From Nonomuraea montanisoli (GTDB taxonomy: Bacteria; Actinomycetota; Actinomycetes; Streptosporangiales; Streptosporangiaceae): a stretch of 51,625 nucleotides of DNA. Both the position numbers and the translations under genes were made by a program. The stretch is from NCBI RefSeq assembly GCF_013363975.1, contig NZ_JABWGN010000013.1, positions 1 through 51,625 of the forward strand, given 5' to 3'. Below the pieces are notes generated by a model, which was not told where the DNA came from, did no database searches, and saw only the letters and a list, made by a program, of their open reading frames with translations. This document shows, piece after piece, positions 9,394-16,421 of the stretch; position 1 is the stretch's first letter, and every line of letters begins with the position of its first letter.

Positions 9394-10260
9394 TCAGAAC
9401 TCCTCGGCGATCGTCCGCAGCAACGCGGCCGTCTCGTCGGGAGTGGTGCTGACGGCGCACAACCGCTCCATCACCTCGGTGTAGCGGTCGACGTCCTCGC
9501 GTTTGTCGAGGTAGAGGGCGCTGGCGAGCTGCTCGACGTACACGACGTCCGGCAGCTCGCGGTCGGGGAAGCGCAGGATGCTGAAGGCGCCGCCCTCGGC
9601 GCTGTGGCCGCCGAAGCTGAACGGCATGATCTGGATCGTGATGTTGGGCTGGCGCATCAGGTCGGCCAGGTGCTCCAGCTGGGCGCGCATGACCTCGGCG
9701 CCGCCGATGGGCCGCCGCAGCGCCGCCTCGTCGATGACCGCCCAGAAGATCGGGCCGCCGGGCCGGTCGAGGATGCGCTGACGTTCGAGCCTCAGGTCGA
9801 CGCGGCGGGCGATCTCGTCGGGGCCGACGCCGGCCGCTCCGGCGGTGACGACCGCGCGGGCGTACTCCTTGGTCTGCAGCAGGCCGGGCACGAACTGCAC
9901 CTCGTACGTCCTGATCCGCTCGGCGGCCTCCTCCAGGCCGACGTATGCCTGGAACCAGGTGGGCAGGACGTCGTTGAAGCGGTGCCACCAGCCGGGCTCG
10001 TTGGCCTTGGTCACCAGGTCGAGGACGGCGGCGCGGGCCTCGGCGTCCGTCACGCCGTACAGGGTGAGCAGGTCGGCGACGTCGCGCTCCTTGAACCCGA
10101 CGCGGCCCAGCTCCATGCGGCTGATCTTGGACTCGGAACCCCTGATCAGGTGGCCCGCCTCCTCGCGGGTGACGCCCTTGGCCTCCCTGAGCCGGCGCAG
10201 TTGGGAGCCCAGGAGAATACGCAGCGCCGTAGGGCCGGAACCCGGCTGGTTCTGCGTCAC
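9394..10260 (-). CDS. XRE-family helix-turn-helix regulator with DUF5753
   Basis: DNA-binding regulator of the large actinomycete XRE-DUF5753 family (WhiJ-like). The 288 residues contain an N-terminal HTH of about 55 residues (from LRILLGSQLRRLREAKG to around residue 70). The DUF5753 domain follows to the C-terminus (PTWFQAYVGLEEAAERIRTYE, VPGLLQTKEYARAV, EYVEQLAS-type motifs). The start is GTG (10258-10260) with AGGAGG (10265-10270) just upstream. It is divergent from an anti-sigma-type ATPase, a common pairing in this family, although no small DUF397 gene lies between them. A candidate promoter is TTGTCA (10311-10316) and CACTGT (10287-10292). Regulation by the ATGCAC box array upstream is plausible. 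Confidence 0.9.
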   Translation of the reverse strand: MTQNQPGSGPTALRILLGSQLRRLREAKGVTREEAGHLIRGSESKISRMELGRVGFKERDVADLLTLYGVTDAEARAAVLDLVTKANEPGWWHRFNDVLPTWFQAYVGLEEAAERIRTYEVQFVPGLLQTKEYARAVVTAGAAGVGPDEIARRVDLRLERQRILDRPGGPIFWAVIDEAALRRPIGGAEVMRAQLEHLADLMRQPNITIQIMPFSFGGHSAEGGAFSILRFPDRELPDVVYVEQLASALYLDKREDVDRYTEVMERLCAVSTTPDETAALLRTIAEEF

Positions 10261-10370
10261 TCTGCCTCCTATCAAGGTCCGCACACACAGTGACACCACA
10301 TCGACGGGTATGACAAGGTCTCAACCTGGTGTCCGATTCGGATACCCCTACCAGTAACCGCCCATGCTGC

Positions 10371-10460
10371 TGCACATTGCACATGCACGTGCATTTGGGT
10401 CTTGCAGGTTCCCGGATCCGTGACCCATGATGGTCTAGTGCATTTTGGCCAAACATGCAC
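10371..10460. promoter_or_regulatory. array of ATGCAC/GTGCAT boxes, candidate operator
   Basis: Within 90 bp there are a TGCAC (10371), a second TGCAC (10378), a perfect 12-bp palindrome ATGCACGTGCAT (10383-10394) and a near-palindrome at 10438-10460. The near-palindrome has GTGCAT at its left edge, TGGCCA at its centre and ATGCAC at its right edge. The array lies in the spacer between the divergent XRE-DUF5753 gene and the ATPase gene and ends 16 bp before the likely Shine-Dalgarno sequence of the latter. The spacing suggests cooperative binding by a dimer; the natural candidate is the adjacent regulator. Confidence 0.55.
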
Positions 10461-10491
10461 CAAATCGAGGGCTGCGGGAGGTATCGGCGGG

Positions 10492-10968
10492 ATGGTGGAG
10501 GATTCCTTGACCACTGCCGACTGCCTGCAGATCACCCGGGAGGTGGGCTTCGACAGCCTGCTGACGACCGGCAAGCCGTACACGACCTCGTGCCCCCTCC
10601 CCTTCCAGGCCGACTCGGTGAAGACCGCGCGCGACGTCACGCGTTCGACGCTGCGGAACTGGGGCCTGTCGGAGCTGAGCGACGACGCGGCGCTGGTGGT
10701 GTCGGAGCTGGTGACGAACGCGGTCAGGTACGCGATGTACTCCACCGCCCCGCAGGGCATCCAGTTGCTGCTGATGAGAGTGGCGCCGCACGTGCTGCTG
10801 GCCGTGGCGGACCCGAGCGACGAGGTGCCCACCCCCAAGGAGCCCGACTTCGTCTCGGAGAACGGGCGCGGGCTGTACATCGTGGAGACCTACAGCCAGT
10901 GCTGGGGCTGGGACCCGCTGGCACGGGGCGGCAAGGCCGTCTGGGCGCTGTTCCGCGCCGACTCCTGA
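10492..10968 (+). CDS. ATP-binding protein of the anti-sigma (RsbW/SpoIIAB) HATPase type
   Basis: A stand-alone GHKL ATPase domain of 158 residues, the kind used as anti-sigma factor or serine kinase in actinomycetes. The N box is ELVTNAVRYA (Asn76), the G1 box is around Asp107 (LLAVADPSD) and the G2 box is GRGLYIVE (125-132). No membrane or sensor domain is present. The start is ATG at 10492 with GGGAGG (10476-10481) ten bases upstream; longer readings begin within the operator-like array and are unlikely. The divergent XRE-DUF5753 partner suggests they work together, as in the WhiJ-type gene sets, but the target sigma factor or regulator is not visible here. Confidence 0.85.
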   Translation: MVEDSLTTADCLQITREVGFDSLLTTGKPYTTSCPLPFQADSVKTARDVTRSTLRNWGLSELSDDAALVVSELVTNAVRYAMYSTAPQGIQLLLMRVAPHVLLAVADPSDEVPTPKEPDFVSENGRGLYIVETYSQCWGWDPLARGGKAVWALFRADS

Positions 10969-11075
10969 ATCGCGGGCTCTGGCGTCACGGGGTCCGGTCA
11001 CCCCTGAAAGCTTCGGGGTCGCCCCCTCAAGAGGACGCCACGGGCACCTCTCGGGTTGCCTCGTACGTGGCAAAG

Positions 11076-11149
11076 TCGGGGCGACAGGATTTGAACCTGC
11101 GACTTCTTGCTCCCAAAGCAAGCGCGCTACCAAGCTGCGCCACGCCCCG
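11076..11149 (-). tRNA. tRNA-Pro (anticodon TGG)
   Basis: The minus strand folds into a full cloverleaf. The 7-bp acceptor stem is CGGGGCG/CGCCCCG with discriminator A at 11076. The D arm contains AGCTTGGTA, the anticodon stem is CTTGC/GCAAG with loop TTTGGGA (anticodon TGG), and the T arm is GCAGG-TTCAAAT-CCTGT. CCA is not encoded and must be added after transcription. Confidence 0.97.
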
Positions 11150-11239
11150 TTGGCGTCGGGTGCGCACACGCTCCGGGACTCCGGTACGCTTACGCCCTGA
11201 CGACCGGTTGAAGTCTAGACCAGACCACGACCGGTTCGT

Positions 11240-11313
11240 GCGGACGTAGCTCAATGGTAGAGCCCTAGTCTTCCAAACTAGCTACGCGGGTTCGATTCCC
11301 GTCGTCCGCTCCA
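11240..11313 (+). tRNA. tRNA-Gly (anticodon TCC)
   Basis: Cloverleaf with acceptor stem GCGGACG/CGTCCGC, D arm containing AGCTCAATGGTAGAGC, and anticodon stem CTAGT/ACTAG with loop CTTCCAA (anticodon TCC). The T arm is GCGGG-TTCGATT-CCCGT. The discriminator is T (11310) and CCA is encoded at 11311-11313, unlike the neighbouring tRNA-Pro. Confidence 0.97.
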
Positions 11314-11318
11314 GACAC

Positions 11319-11359
11319 GAAGGCCCAGGTCAGGGAGATGATCCCCGGCTTGGGCCTTC
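11319..11359 (+). terminator. stem-loop after tRNA-Gly
   Basis: GAAGGCCCA (11319-11327) and TGGGCCTTC (11351-11359) form a perfect 9-bp stem starting six bases after the CCA end. The loop has further pairing (GGGGAT/ATCTCC-like). There is no strong U-tract, but position and stem fit a tRNA terminator. Confidence 0.65.
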
Positions 11360-11441
11360 TCGCGTTCCCGGGGCCGCGCACTTCTCGGCGATCATGGCGG
11401 GTGACCTTCGCAGATCGCCCACCATGGAAGAATCTGCCCCT

Positions 11442-11969
11442 ATGCACTTCAGAACGGGCACACCGGACGACGCGGGCGTCATCGCGACCCTGCACACGGA
11501 GAGCTGGCGGAGCGCCTACGCCGGGATCATGCCCGGCTCCTACCTCGACGGCCCCCTCCTGGAGGAGCGGACCGCGCTGTGGACCGACCGGCTCGGTCCC
11601 GGCCGGACCGGCTCCGGCGAGGACCTGCTGCTGGTCGCCGAGGAGGACGGGGCCGTCCAGGGGTTCGTCTATCTGGCCGGGCAGCCCGACGGGCGCATCC
11701 TGCTGGACAACCTCCACGTACGTCCCGCGCTCAAGCGCTCCGGCATCGGCCGCCGGCTCATGGGGCGCGCGTTCGCCTGGGCGGCCGAATGCCATCCCGG
11801 CAGGGCCGTCTACCTGGAGGTGCTCAAGGACAACGCGCCGGCCATCGCCTTCTACGAGCGGTGCGGCGGCAGGCCCTCGCGGGAGTTCATGGAACTGCTT
11901 CCCGCGGGCTTCGAGCTTCCCGTGATCGAGTACGTCTGGACGCCGCTCGCCGTCGCCTCCTGGAACTGA
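11442..11969 (+). CDS. GNAT-family N-acetyltransferase
   Basis: Predicted acetyl-CoA-dependent N-acetyltransferase of unknown substrate, 175 residues, a single GNAT domain. Motif A carries the pyrophosphate-binding loop RSGIGRRLMG preceded by LDNLHVRPALK, and motif B contains YLEVLKDNAPAIAFYERCG. ATG at 11442 (MHFRTGTPDDA) was chosen. GAATCT ends six bases before it, compatible with a leaderless start, and GGAAG (11426-11430) could serve as a weak ribosome site. ATG at 11424 would add six residues. It stands alone downstream of the tRNA-Gly terminator. Confidence 0.85.
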   Translation: MHFRTGTPDDAGVIATLHTESWRSAYAGIMPGSYLDGPLLEERTALWTDRLGPGRTGSGEDLLLVAEEDGAVQGFVYLAGQPDGRILLDNLHVRPALKRSGIGRRLMGRAFAWAAECHPGRAVYLEVLKDNAPAIAFYERCGGRPSREFMELLPAGFELPVIEYVWTPLAVASWN

Positions 11970-12002
11970 TCGTCCCCGGGGAGACCGCGTAGGCTCGGGG
12001 TG

Positions 12003-12632
12003 ATGCGTGTGCGACCGATCTCGCCGGAGGCGCTGGCGGAGGAGTTGGCCGGGCGGATCGACGCCCTCCCGCGCGACCGGCGGGCGCGGGTGCTGCTCGA
12101 CGGGGCGCCGCCCAGCCGGCCGGGACGGCTGGCCGACGCGCTGGGCGCGCTCCTCAGGGTGCGCGGCCGGGCGGTGGTGCGGGTGTCCGCCGGCGACTTC
12201 CTGCGGCCCGCGTCGCTGCGCCTGGAGCACGGACGGACCGATCCCGACGTGTTCTACGACGACTGGCTCGACACCGGGGCGCTGGTCCGGGAGGTGCTCG
12301 GGCCGCTGGAGCCGGGCGGCACGGGCAAGGTGCTGCCGGCGCTGTGGGACAGCCGGGCCGACCGGGCGTACCGCCTGCCGTACGAGAGCCTGCCCGAGGG
12401 CGGGGTGCTGCTGCTGGACGGGACGCTGCTGCTGGGGCGGGGGCTGCCGGCCGAGCTGAGCGTCCACCTGTGGCTGTCGGAGGCGGCGCTGGCGCGCGGC
12501 ACCGGCGCGGACGAGCGGTGGCGGCTGCCCGCCTACGCGCGCTACGAGCGCGAGGCGCGGCCCCGTCAGAGCGCCGACGTCGTCGTGCGGGCGGACCGGC
12601 CGGGACGCCCGGCGCTCGAAGAGCCGGGCTGA
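12003..12632 (+). CDS. uridine-kinase-like protein with degenerate P-loop
   Basis: Resembles the actinobacterial uridine kinase-like family (about 210 residues). RARVLLDGAPPSRPGRLADAL stands where a P-loop strand and Walker A would be, then VVRVSAGDFLRPASLRLEHG, a YDDWLDTGALVREVL segment, and VLLLDGTLLL as the Walker-B-like strand. The GxxxxGK[ST] motif is not present: GAPPSRPGR lacks the Lys-Ser pair. Phosphoryl transfer is therefore doubtful and the true function is unknown. TAGGCT (11990-11995) lies seven bases before the ATG at 12003, so the message is probably leaderless; GTG at 12000 is an alternative. The last 37 bp of the gene are repeated downstream. Confidence 0.75.
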   Translation: MRVRPISPEALAEELAGRIDALPRDRRARVLLDGAPPSRPGRLADALGALLRVRGRAVVRVSAGDFLRPASLRLEHGRTDPDVFYDDWLDTGALVREVLGPLEPGGTGKVLPALWDSRADRAYRLPYESLPEGGVLLLDGTLLLGRGLPAELSVHLWLSEAALARGTGADERWRLPAYARYEREARPRQSADVVVRADRPGRPALEEPG

Positions 12633-12667
12633 CCGGCCGGGACGCCCGGCACCGGAAGGGCCGGGCT
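12594..12667 (+). repeat. 37-bp tandem repeat spanning the stop codon of the kinase-like gene
   Basis: Copy 1 (12594-12630) is the end of the coding region. Copy 2 (12631-12667) follows directly and matches it at 33 of 37 positions. Both start GACCGGCCGGGACGCCCGGC and end CCGGGCT. The TGA stop lies at the copy junction and another TGA occurs at the end of copy 2. Confidence 0.85.
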
Positions 12668-12749
12668 GACGGGACGGTGTCCCTCGAAGCGCCCGGCCGG
12701 CACGGCGCGTGGCCTGGTACGACGGGCCGCTCCGGCGCAGACTGGAGAG

Positions 12750-14060
12750 GTGATCCCGAGCCACTGGTACAACATCGTGCCGGACCTGCCCGCGCCGCCT
12801 CCGCCGCCGCTGCACCCGGCGACCCGGCGGCCCGTGGGTCCCGGCGATCTCGCGCCGCTCTTCCCGATGGAGCTGATCGGCCAGGAGGTGAGCGGCGAGC
12901 GGTTCGTCGCGATCCCCGAGGAGGTCCTGGACGTCTACCGGCTGTGGCGGCCGACGCCGCTGCTGCGGGCGCGCCGGCTGGAGAAGGCGCTCGGCACCCC
13001 CGCCCGCATCTACTACAAGTACGAGGGCGGCTCCCCCGCCGGGTCGCACAAGCCGAACACCGCCGTGCCGCAGGCGTACTACAACGCCCGTGAGGGCGTG
13101 CGGAAGCTGACCACCGAGACCGGCGCCGGTCAGTGGGGCAGCGCGCTGGCGTTCGCGTGCGCGCAGTTCGGGCTGGAGTGCGAGGTCTGGATGGTGCGCG
13201 CCTCCTACGACCAGAAGCCGTACCGCCGCTCCCTCATGCAGGTGTACGGCGCGACGGTGCACGCCAGCCCCTCGCCCCTCACCAAGGCCGGGTCGAGGGT
13301 GCTGGCCGACTCGCCCGATTCGACCGGGAGCCTGGGCATCGCGATCAGCGAGGCGGTCGAGGTGGCCGGCGCGGGCGAGGACGTCAGGTACGCGCTCGGC
13401 TCGGTGCTCAACCACGTGCTGCTGCACCAGACGGTGATCGGCGAGGAGGCGCTCGCGCAGCTCGGCGCGGCGCCCGACGTCATCATCGGCTGCACCGGCG
13501 GCGGCTCCAACTTCGCGGGGCTGGTGTTCCCGTTCCTGCGGGAGAAGCTGGCCGGCCGCATCGACCCGGTCATCCGGGCCGTCGAGCCGGCCGCCTGCCC
13601 GTCGTTCACCCGGGGCGTGTACGCCTACGACTTCGGCGACACCGCCGGGTTCACCCCGCTGCTCAAGATGCACACGCTGGGCCACGACTTCGTGCCCGAC
13701 CCGATCCACGCGGGCGGCCTGCGCTATCACGGCATGTCGCCGTTGCTGTCGCACATGTACGAGCTGGGCATGTTCGAGGCGGTCAGCGTGTCGCAGACCG
13801 AGTGCTTCGAGGCCGGTGTCCGCTTCGCCCGTACCGAGGGGATCGTCCCCGCGCCCGAGCCGACGCACGCGCTGGCCGAGACCATCGCCGAGGCGCTGCG
13901 CTGCAAGGAGAGCGGCGAGGCGAAGGTGATCCTGACGGCGCTGTGCGGTCACGGCCATTTCGACCTCGCCGCCTACGACCGTTACCTGTCGGGGGCGATG
14001 GAGGACTTCGCGTTGCCGCAGGAGCGCATCGACGAGGCGCTGGCCCGCCTTCCCGGCTGA
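12750..14060 (+). CDS. TrpB2-type tryptophan synthase beta-like PLP enzyme
   Basis: 436-residue fold-type II PLP enzyme of the TrpB2 branch. It has the N-terminal signature WYNIVPDLPAPPPPPLHP and the PLP lysine in GSHKPN (Lys101). A GAGQWGSALAFA motif and the glycine-rich phosphate loop GCTGGGSNFAG follow. TrpB2 enzymes make tryptophan from indole and serine, or from O-phosphoserine, without needing TrpA. No trpA or other trp gene is nearby, so a role in indole salvage is as likely as biosynthesis. The start is GTG at 12750, fixed by the conserved N-terminus. A purine block (GGAGAG) abuts it directly, too close for a normal ribosome site, and CAGACT lies six bases upstream. Confidence 0.92.
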   Translation: MIPSHWYNIVPDLPAPPPPPLHPATRRPVGPGDLAPLFPMELIGQEVSGERFVAIPEEVLDVYRLWRPTPLLRARRLEKALGTPARIYYKYEGGSPAGSHKPNTAVPQAYYNAREGVRKLTTETGAGQWGSALAFACAQFGLECEVWMVRASYDQKPYRRSLMQVYGATVHASPSPLTKAGSRVLADSPDSTGSLGIAISEAVEVAGAGEDVRYALGSVLNHVLLHQTVIGEEALAQLGAAPDVIIGCTGGGSNFAGLVFPFLREKLAGRIDPVIRAVEPAACPSFTRGVYAYDFGDTAGFTPLLKMHTLGHDFVPDPIHAGGLRYHGMSPLLSHMYELGMFEAVSVSQTECFEAGVRFARTEGIVPAPEPTHALAETIAEALRCKESGEAKVILTALCGHGHFDLAAYDRYLSGAMEDFALPQERIDEALARLPG

Positions 14061-14105
14061 CCGGCCCGCCACCCTTTCCCACCGGCGGAACCCCTTCCCG
14101 GCTGA
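14048..14105 (+). repeat. direct repeat of the trpB2 stop segment
   Basis: CCTTCCCGGCTGA, which carries the trpB2 stop codon, occurs at 14048-14060 and again identically at 14093-14105, a 45-bp period. The second copy forms the left arm of the following hairpin. Confidence 0.6.
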
Positions 14106-14132
14106 GCGCGCCCGTGCGGGCCCTCAGCCGGG
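14097..14132. terminator. bidirectional terminator between trpB2 and bL37
   Basis: CCCGGCTGAG (14097-14106) pairs with CTCAGCCGGG (14123-14132). The loop holds a second complementary pair, GCCCG/CGGGC. It lies between the convergent trpB2 (plus) and bL37 (minus) genes and ends six bases from the bL37 stop. Confidence 0.7.
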
Positions 14133-14138
14133 CGGGTG

Positions 14139-14216
14139 TCAGCGTGCCGTGGGGCGCTTGCCGTGGTTGGCTTTCTTCTTCTTGCGTGCCCTGCCCTTGC
14201 GTGCGCGCCTGGCCAT
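14139..14216 (-). CDS. 50S ribosomal protein bL37 (25 residues)
   Basis: A tiny, very basic protein reading MARRARKGRARKKKK and then ANHGKRPTAR; the KANHGKRP ending is the signature of bL37, the small actinobacterial large-subunit protein seen in mycobacterial ribosome structures. It starts at ATG 14214-14216 with a strong AGGAGG (14222-14227) five bases away and ends at TGA 14139-14141. More than half of the residues are Arg or Lys, as expected for an rRNA-embedded peptide. It is convergent with trpB2 and divergent from deoR. It is too short for usual gene-length cut-offs. Confidence 0.88.
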   Translation of the reverse strand: MARRARKGRARKKKKANHGKRPTAR

Positions 14217-14356
14217 GCGGGCCTCCTCGTGCCGGAGCGGATGCGCGTGCGTCTCCAACGTCTCCCGCCGCCGCTCGCGGCACAAGAGTGAGGCTGGTCA
14301 ACATTCCCCAACACCGTCATGTCATAATTTGGTGGAATCTGTTGGAAGGAGCGGGC

Positions 14357-15130
14357 GTGCTCGCACAGCAGCGGCAGCAGACGATCCTCGAGCGCGTGCG
14401 CAGCAGCGGCGGCGTCCGGGTGGCGGACCTCGTGCGCGAGCTCGGCGTCTCCGACATGACGATCCGCCGCGACCTCGAGGTGCTGGCCGAGCGCGGCCTG
14501 CTGGCCAAGGTCCACGGCGGCGCGACGGCCCTGGACCAGGGATCCACGGAGGAGCCGGGCTTCACCGCCAAGTCGGCCCGCCAGCAGCGGGAGAAGGAGG
14601 CCATCGCGCGCGTCGCCGCCGAGCTCGTACGGCCCGGCACCGCGGTGGCGCTGTCGGCGGGCACCACGACGTGGGCGCTGGCCCACCACCTGACGGGCGT
14701 GCCGGAGCTGACGGTCATCACGAACTCGGTGCCCGTGGCCGACGTCTTCCACCGCAACCCGCGTCCCGACCGCACGGTCGTGCTGACCGGGGGCGTGCGC
14801 ACCCCGTCCGACGCGCTCGTGGGGCCGGTCGCGGTGGCCGCGATCCGCAGGCTGCACGTGGACACGCTCTTCCTCGGGGTGCACGGCATGAGCGTGCGGG
14901 CGGGGTTCACCACGCCGAACCTGCTGGAGGCGGAGACCGACAGGGAGCTGGTGGCCGCGGCGCACCGGCTGGTGGTCCCCGCCGACCACACGAAGTGGAA
15001 CACGGTCGGCATCAGCACGATCGCCGAGCTGGCCGAGGCCGACCTCGTCATCACCGACGCGGGGCTGCCCGAGGACGCACGTACCGAGCTGGCCGAACGG
15101 GCCGGACAACTGATCATCGCTGAGGGGTAG
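14357..15130 (+). CDS. DeoR-family transcriptional regulator
   Basis: Sugar-metabolism repressor type, 257 residues. N-terminal winged helix-turn-helix with the DeoR signature (RVADLVRELGVSDMTIRRDLEVL, residues about 21-43), then the DeoRC sensor domain of the phosphosugar-isomerase fold (VALSAGTTTWALAHHL, LGVHGMS, VVPADHTKWNTVG). The start is GTG (14357-14359) with AAGGAG (14346-14351). It ends two bases before galT, so the pair forms an operon and the effector is probably a galactose-pathway sugar phosphate. An inverted repeat CCAACA/TGTTGG flanks the region upstream (about 14309-14345) and could be its own operator. Confidence 0.9.
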   Translation: MLAQQRQQTILERVRSSGGVRVADLVRELGVSDMTIRRDLEVLAERGLLAKVHGGATALDQGSTEEPGFTAKSARQQREKEAIARVAAELVRPGTAVALSAGTTTWALAHHLTGVPELTVITNSVPVADVFHRNPRPDRTVVLTGGVRTPSDALVGPVAVAAIRRLHVDTLFLGVHGMSVRAGFTTPNLLEAETDRELVAAAHRLVVPADHTKWNTVGISTIAELAEADLVITDAGLPEDARTELAERAGQLIIAEG

Positions 15131-15132
15131 CC

Positions 15133-16212
15133 GTGAAGCGCACCATCACCCATCTGGCCGACGGCCGGGAACTGATCTACTTCGACCGGAGGGACGACGC
15201 CGACCGCGGCGCGATCGACCGCCGGCCGCTCGATCCGCGCCCGGTGGCGTCCGAGCTGCGCTACGACCCGCTGACCGAGGAGTGGATCGCGGTCGCGGGG
15301 CACCGGCAGACGCGCACGTTCATGCCGCCGGCGGACGAGTGCCCGCTGTGCCCGTCGTCGGACACCCGGGCCTCGGAGATCCCGGCGCACGACTACGACG
15401 TGGTGGTCTTCGAGAACCGCTTTCCCTCTTTCTCCATGAATCTCGGGACATATGGGGACGTGGGTGGTCTGAGCGAGGTCCGTCCGGGCGTGGGGAGGTG
15501 CGAGGTGGTGTGCTTCACCTCGGATCACTCCTCGTCGTTCTCCCGGCTCTCCGACGCGCAGGTCGAGCTGGTGATGGAGGCGTGGGCCGACCGCACGGCG
15601 GAGCTGTCGGCGATCGACGGCGTGGAGCAGGTCTTCTGCTTCGAGAACCGCGGCGAGGAGATCGGCATCACGCTGACCCACCCGCACGGCCAGATCTACG
15701 CCTACCCGTACGTCACGCCCCGCACGCGGCTCCAGCTCGGCGCCGCCGCGCGGCACGCGGCCCGGCACGGGGGCAACCTGTTCGCGGACGTGCTGGCGGC
15801 CGAGCGCGCCGCCGGGACGCGGGTGGTGGCCGCCAACGAGCTGTGGACGGCGTTCGTGCCGGCCGCGGCGCGCTGGCCGTACGAGGTGCACGTCTATCCG
15901 CACCGGCAGGTGCCCGACCTCGCCGCGCTCACGGAGGAGGAGCGGGCCGCCTTCGCGCCGCTCTACACCTCGGTGCTGCGGGCGCTGGACGGGATGTTCG
16001 GCGTCGCCATGCCGTACGTCGCGTCCTGGCACCAGGCTCCGGTACGTCAGCAGCGCGAGCTGGGGTACCTGCACCTGGAGCTGTTCAGCATCAGGCGGGC
16101 GCCCGGCAAGCTGAAGTACCTGGCGGGTTCGGAGTCGGCGATGGGCGCGTTCGTCAACGACGTGCTGCCCGAGGAGGCGGCGCGGCTGCTCCGATCACAG
16201 GTAGATCACTGA
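15133..16212 (+). CDS. galT: galactose-1-phosphate uridylyltransferase
   Basis: Leloir pathway enzyme exchanging UMP between UDP-glucose and galactose-1-phosphate. The 359 residues have a zinc-type C70-x2-C73 (DECPLC) and the catalytic HPHGQ motif (183-187, nucleophile His185). A C-terminal histidine-containing segment (HLELFSIRRAPGKLKYLAG) matches bacterial GalT. The start is GTG 15133, two bases after the deoR stop, with GAGGGG just upstream. The usual partners galE and galK do not follow. The next element is a riboswitch for a different gene, so the rest of the pathway must be encoded elsewhere. Confidence 0.95.
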   Translation: MKRTITHLADGRELIYFDRRDDADRGAIDRRPLDPRPVASELRYDPLTEEWIAVAGHRQTRTFMPPADECPLCPSSDTRASEIPAHDYDVVVFENRFPSFSMNLGTYGDVGGLSEVRPGVGRCEVVCFTSDHSSSFSRLSDAQVELVMEAWADRTAELSAIDGVEQVFCFENRGEEIGITLTHPHGQIYAYPYVTPRTRLQLGAAARHAARHGGNLFADVLAAERAAGTRVVAANELWTAFVPAAARWPYEVHVYPHRQVPDLAALTEEERAAFAPLYTSVLRALDGMFGVAMPYVASWHQAPVRQQRELGYLHLELFSIRRAPGKLKYLAGSESAMGAFVNDVLPEEAARLLRSQVDH

Positions 16213-16261
16213 TTGATCTCCGCTTGGAGTCGCATTACTGGAGTTTTACCACTAACATCCC

Positions 16262-16412
16262 TTTTGTCCCGGTCGTCACGGCCGGGACCGCCTAATCCCG
16301 GGCGCGTCGCCCGGGAGCCGGGGACCCACCGTACCTGGGGTGAATCCACGTCGTCCGTGGTAGGGACCTCCCATCCCGAACCCGTCAGCTAACCCGGCCG
16401 GCAGAGGGAGAG
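16262..16412 (+). ncRNA. c-di-AMP riboswitch (ydaO/yuaA type)
   Basis: The spacer shows the conserved blocks of the ydaO motif in order. These are CCGCCTAATCCCGGG, AGCCGGGGACCCA, GGGGTGAATCC, TAGGGACCTCCC and finally CCGAACCCGTCAGCTAACCC. Variable stems sit between them (for example CCCGGGCGCG/CGCCCGGG and CCACG/CGTGG). In actinobacteria this RNA commonly precedes cell-wall hydrolase genes and turns them off when c-di-AMP is high. The downstream gene's ribosome site (AGGGAGAGGA, 16405-16413) lies at the 3' edge, so either premature termination or translation control is possible; no clear terminator is visible. Confidence 0.92.
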
Positions 16413-16421
16413 GAATCCTTC

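Noticed and set aside
13133..14356. Long plus-strand reading frame running through trpB2 and into the deoR region
   Set aside because: Only the last part, from GTG 14357, is homologous to DeoR; the upstream part is an alternative-frame shadow of trpB2 in GC-rich DNA.
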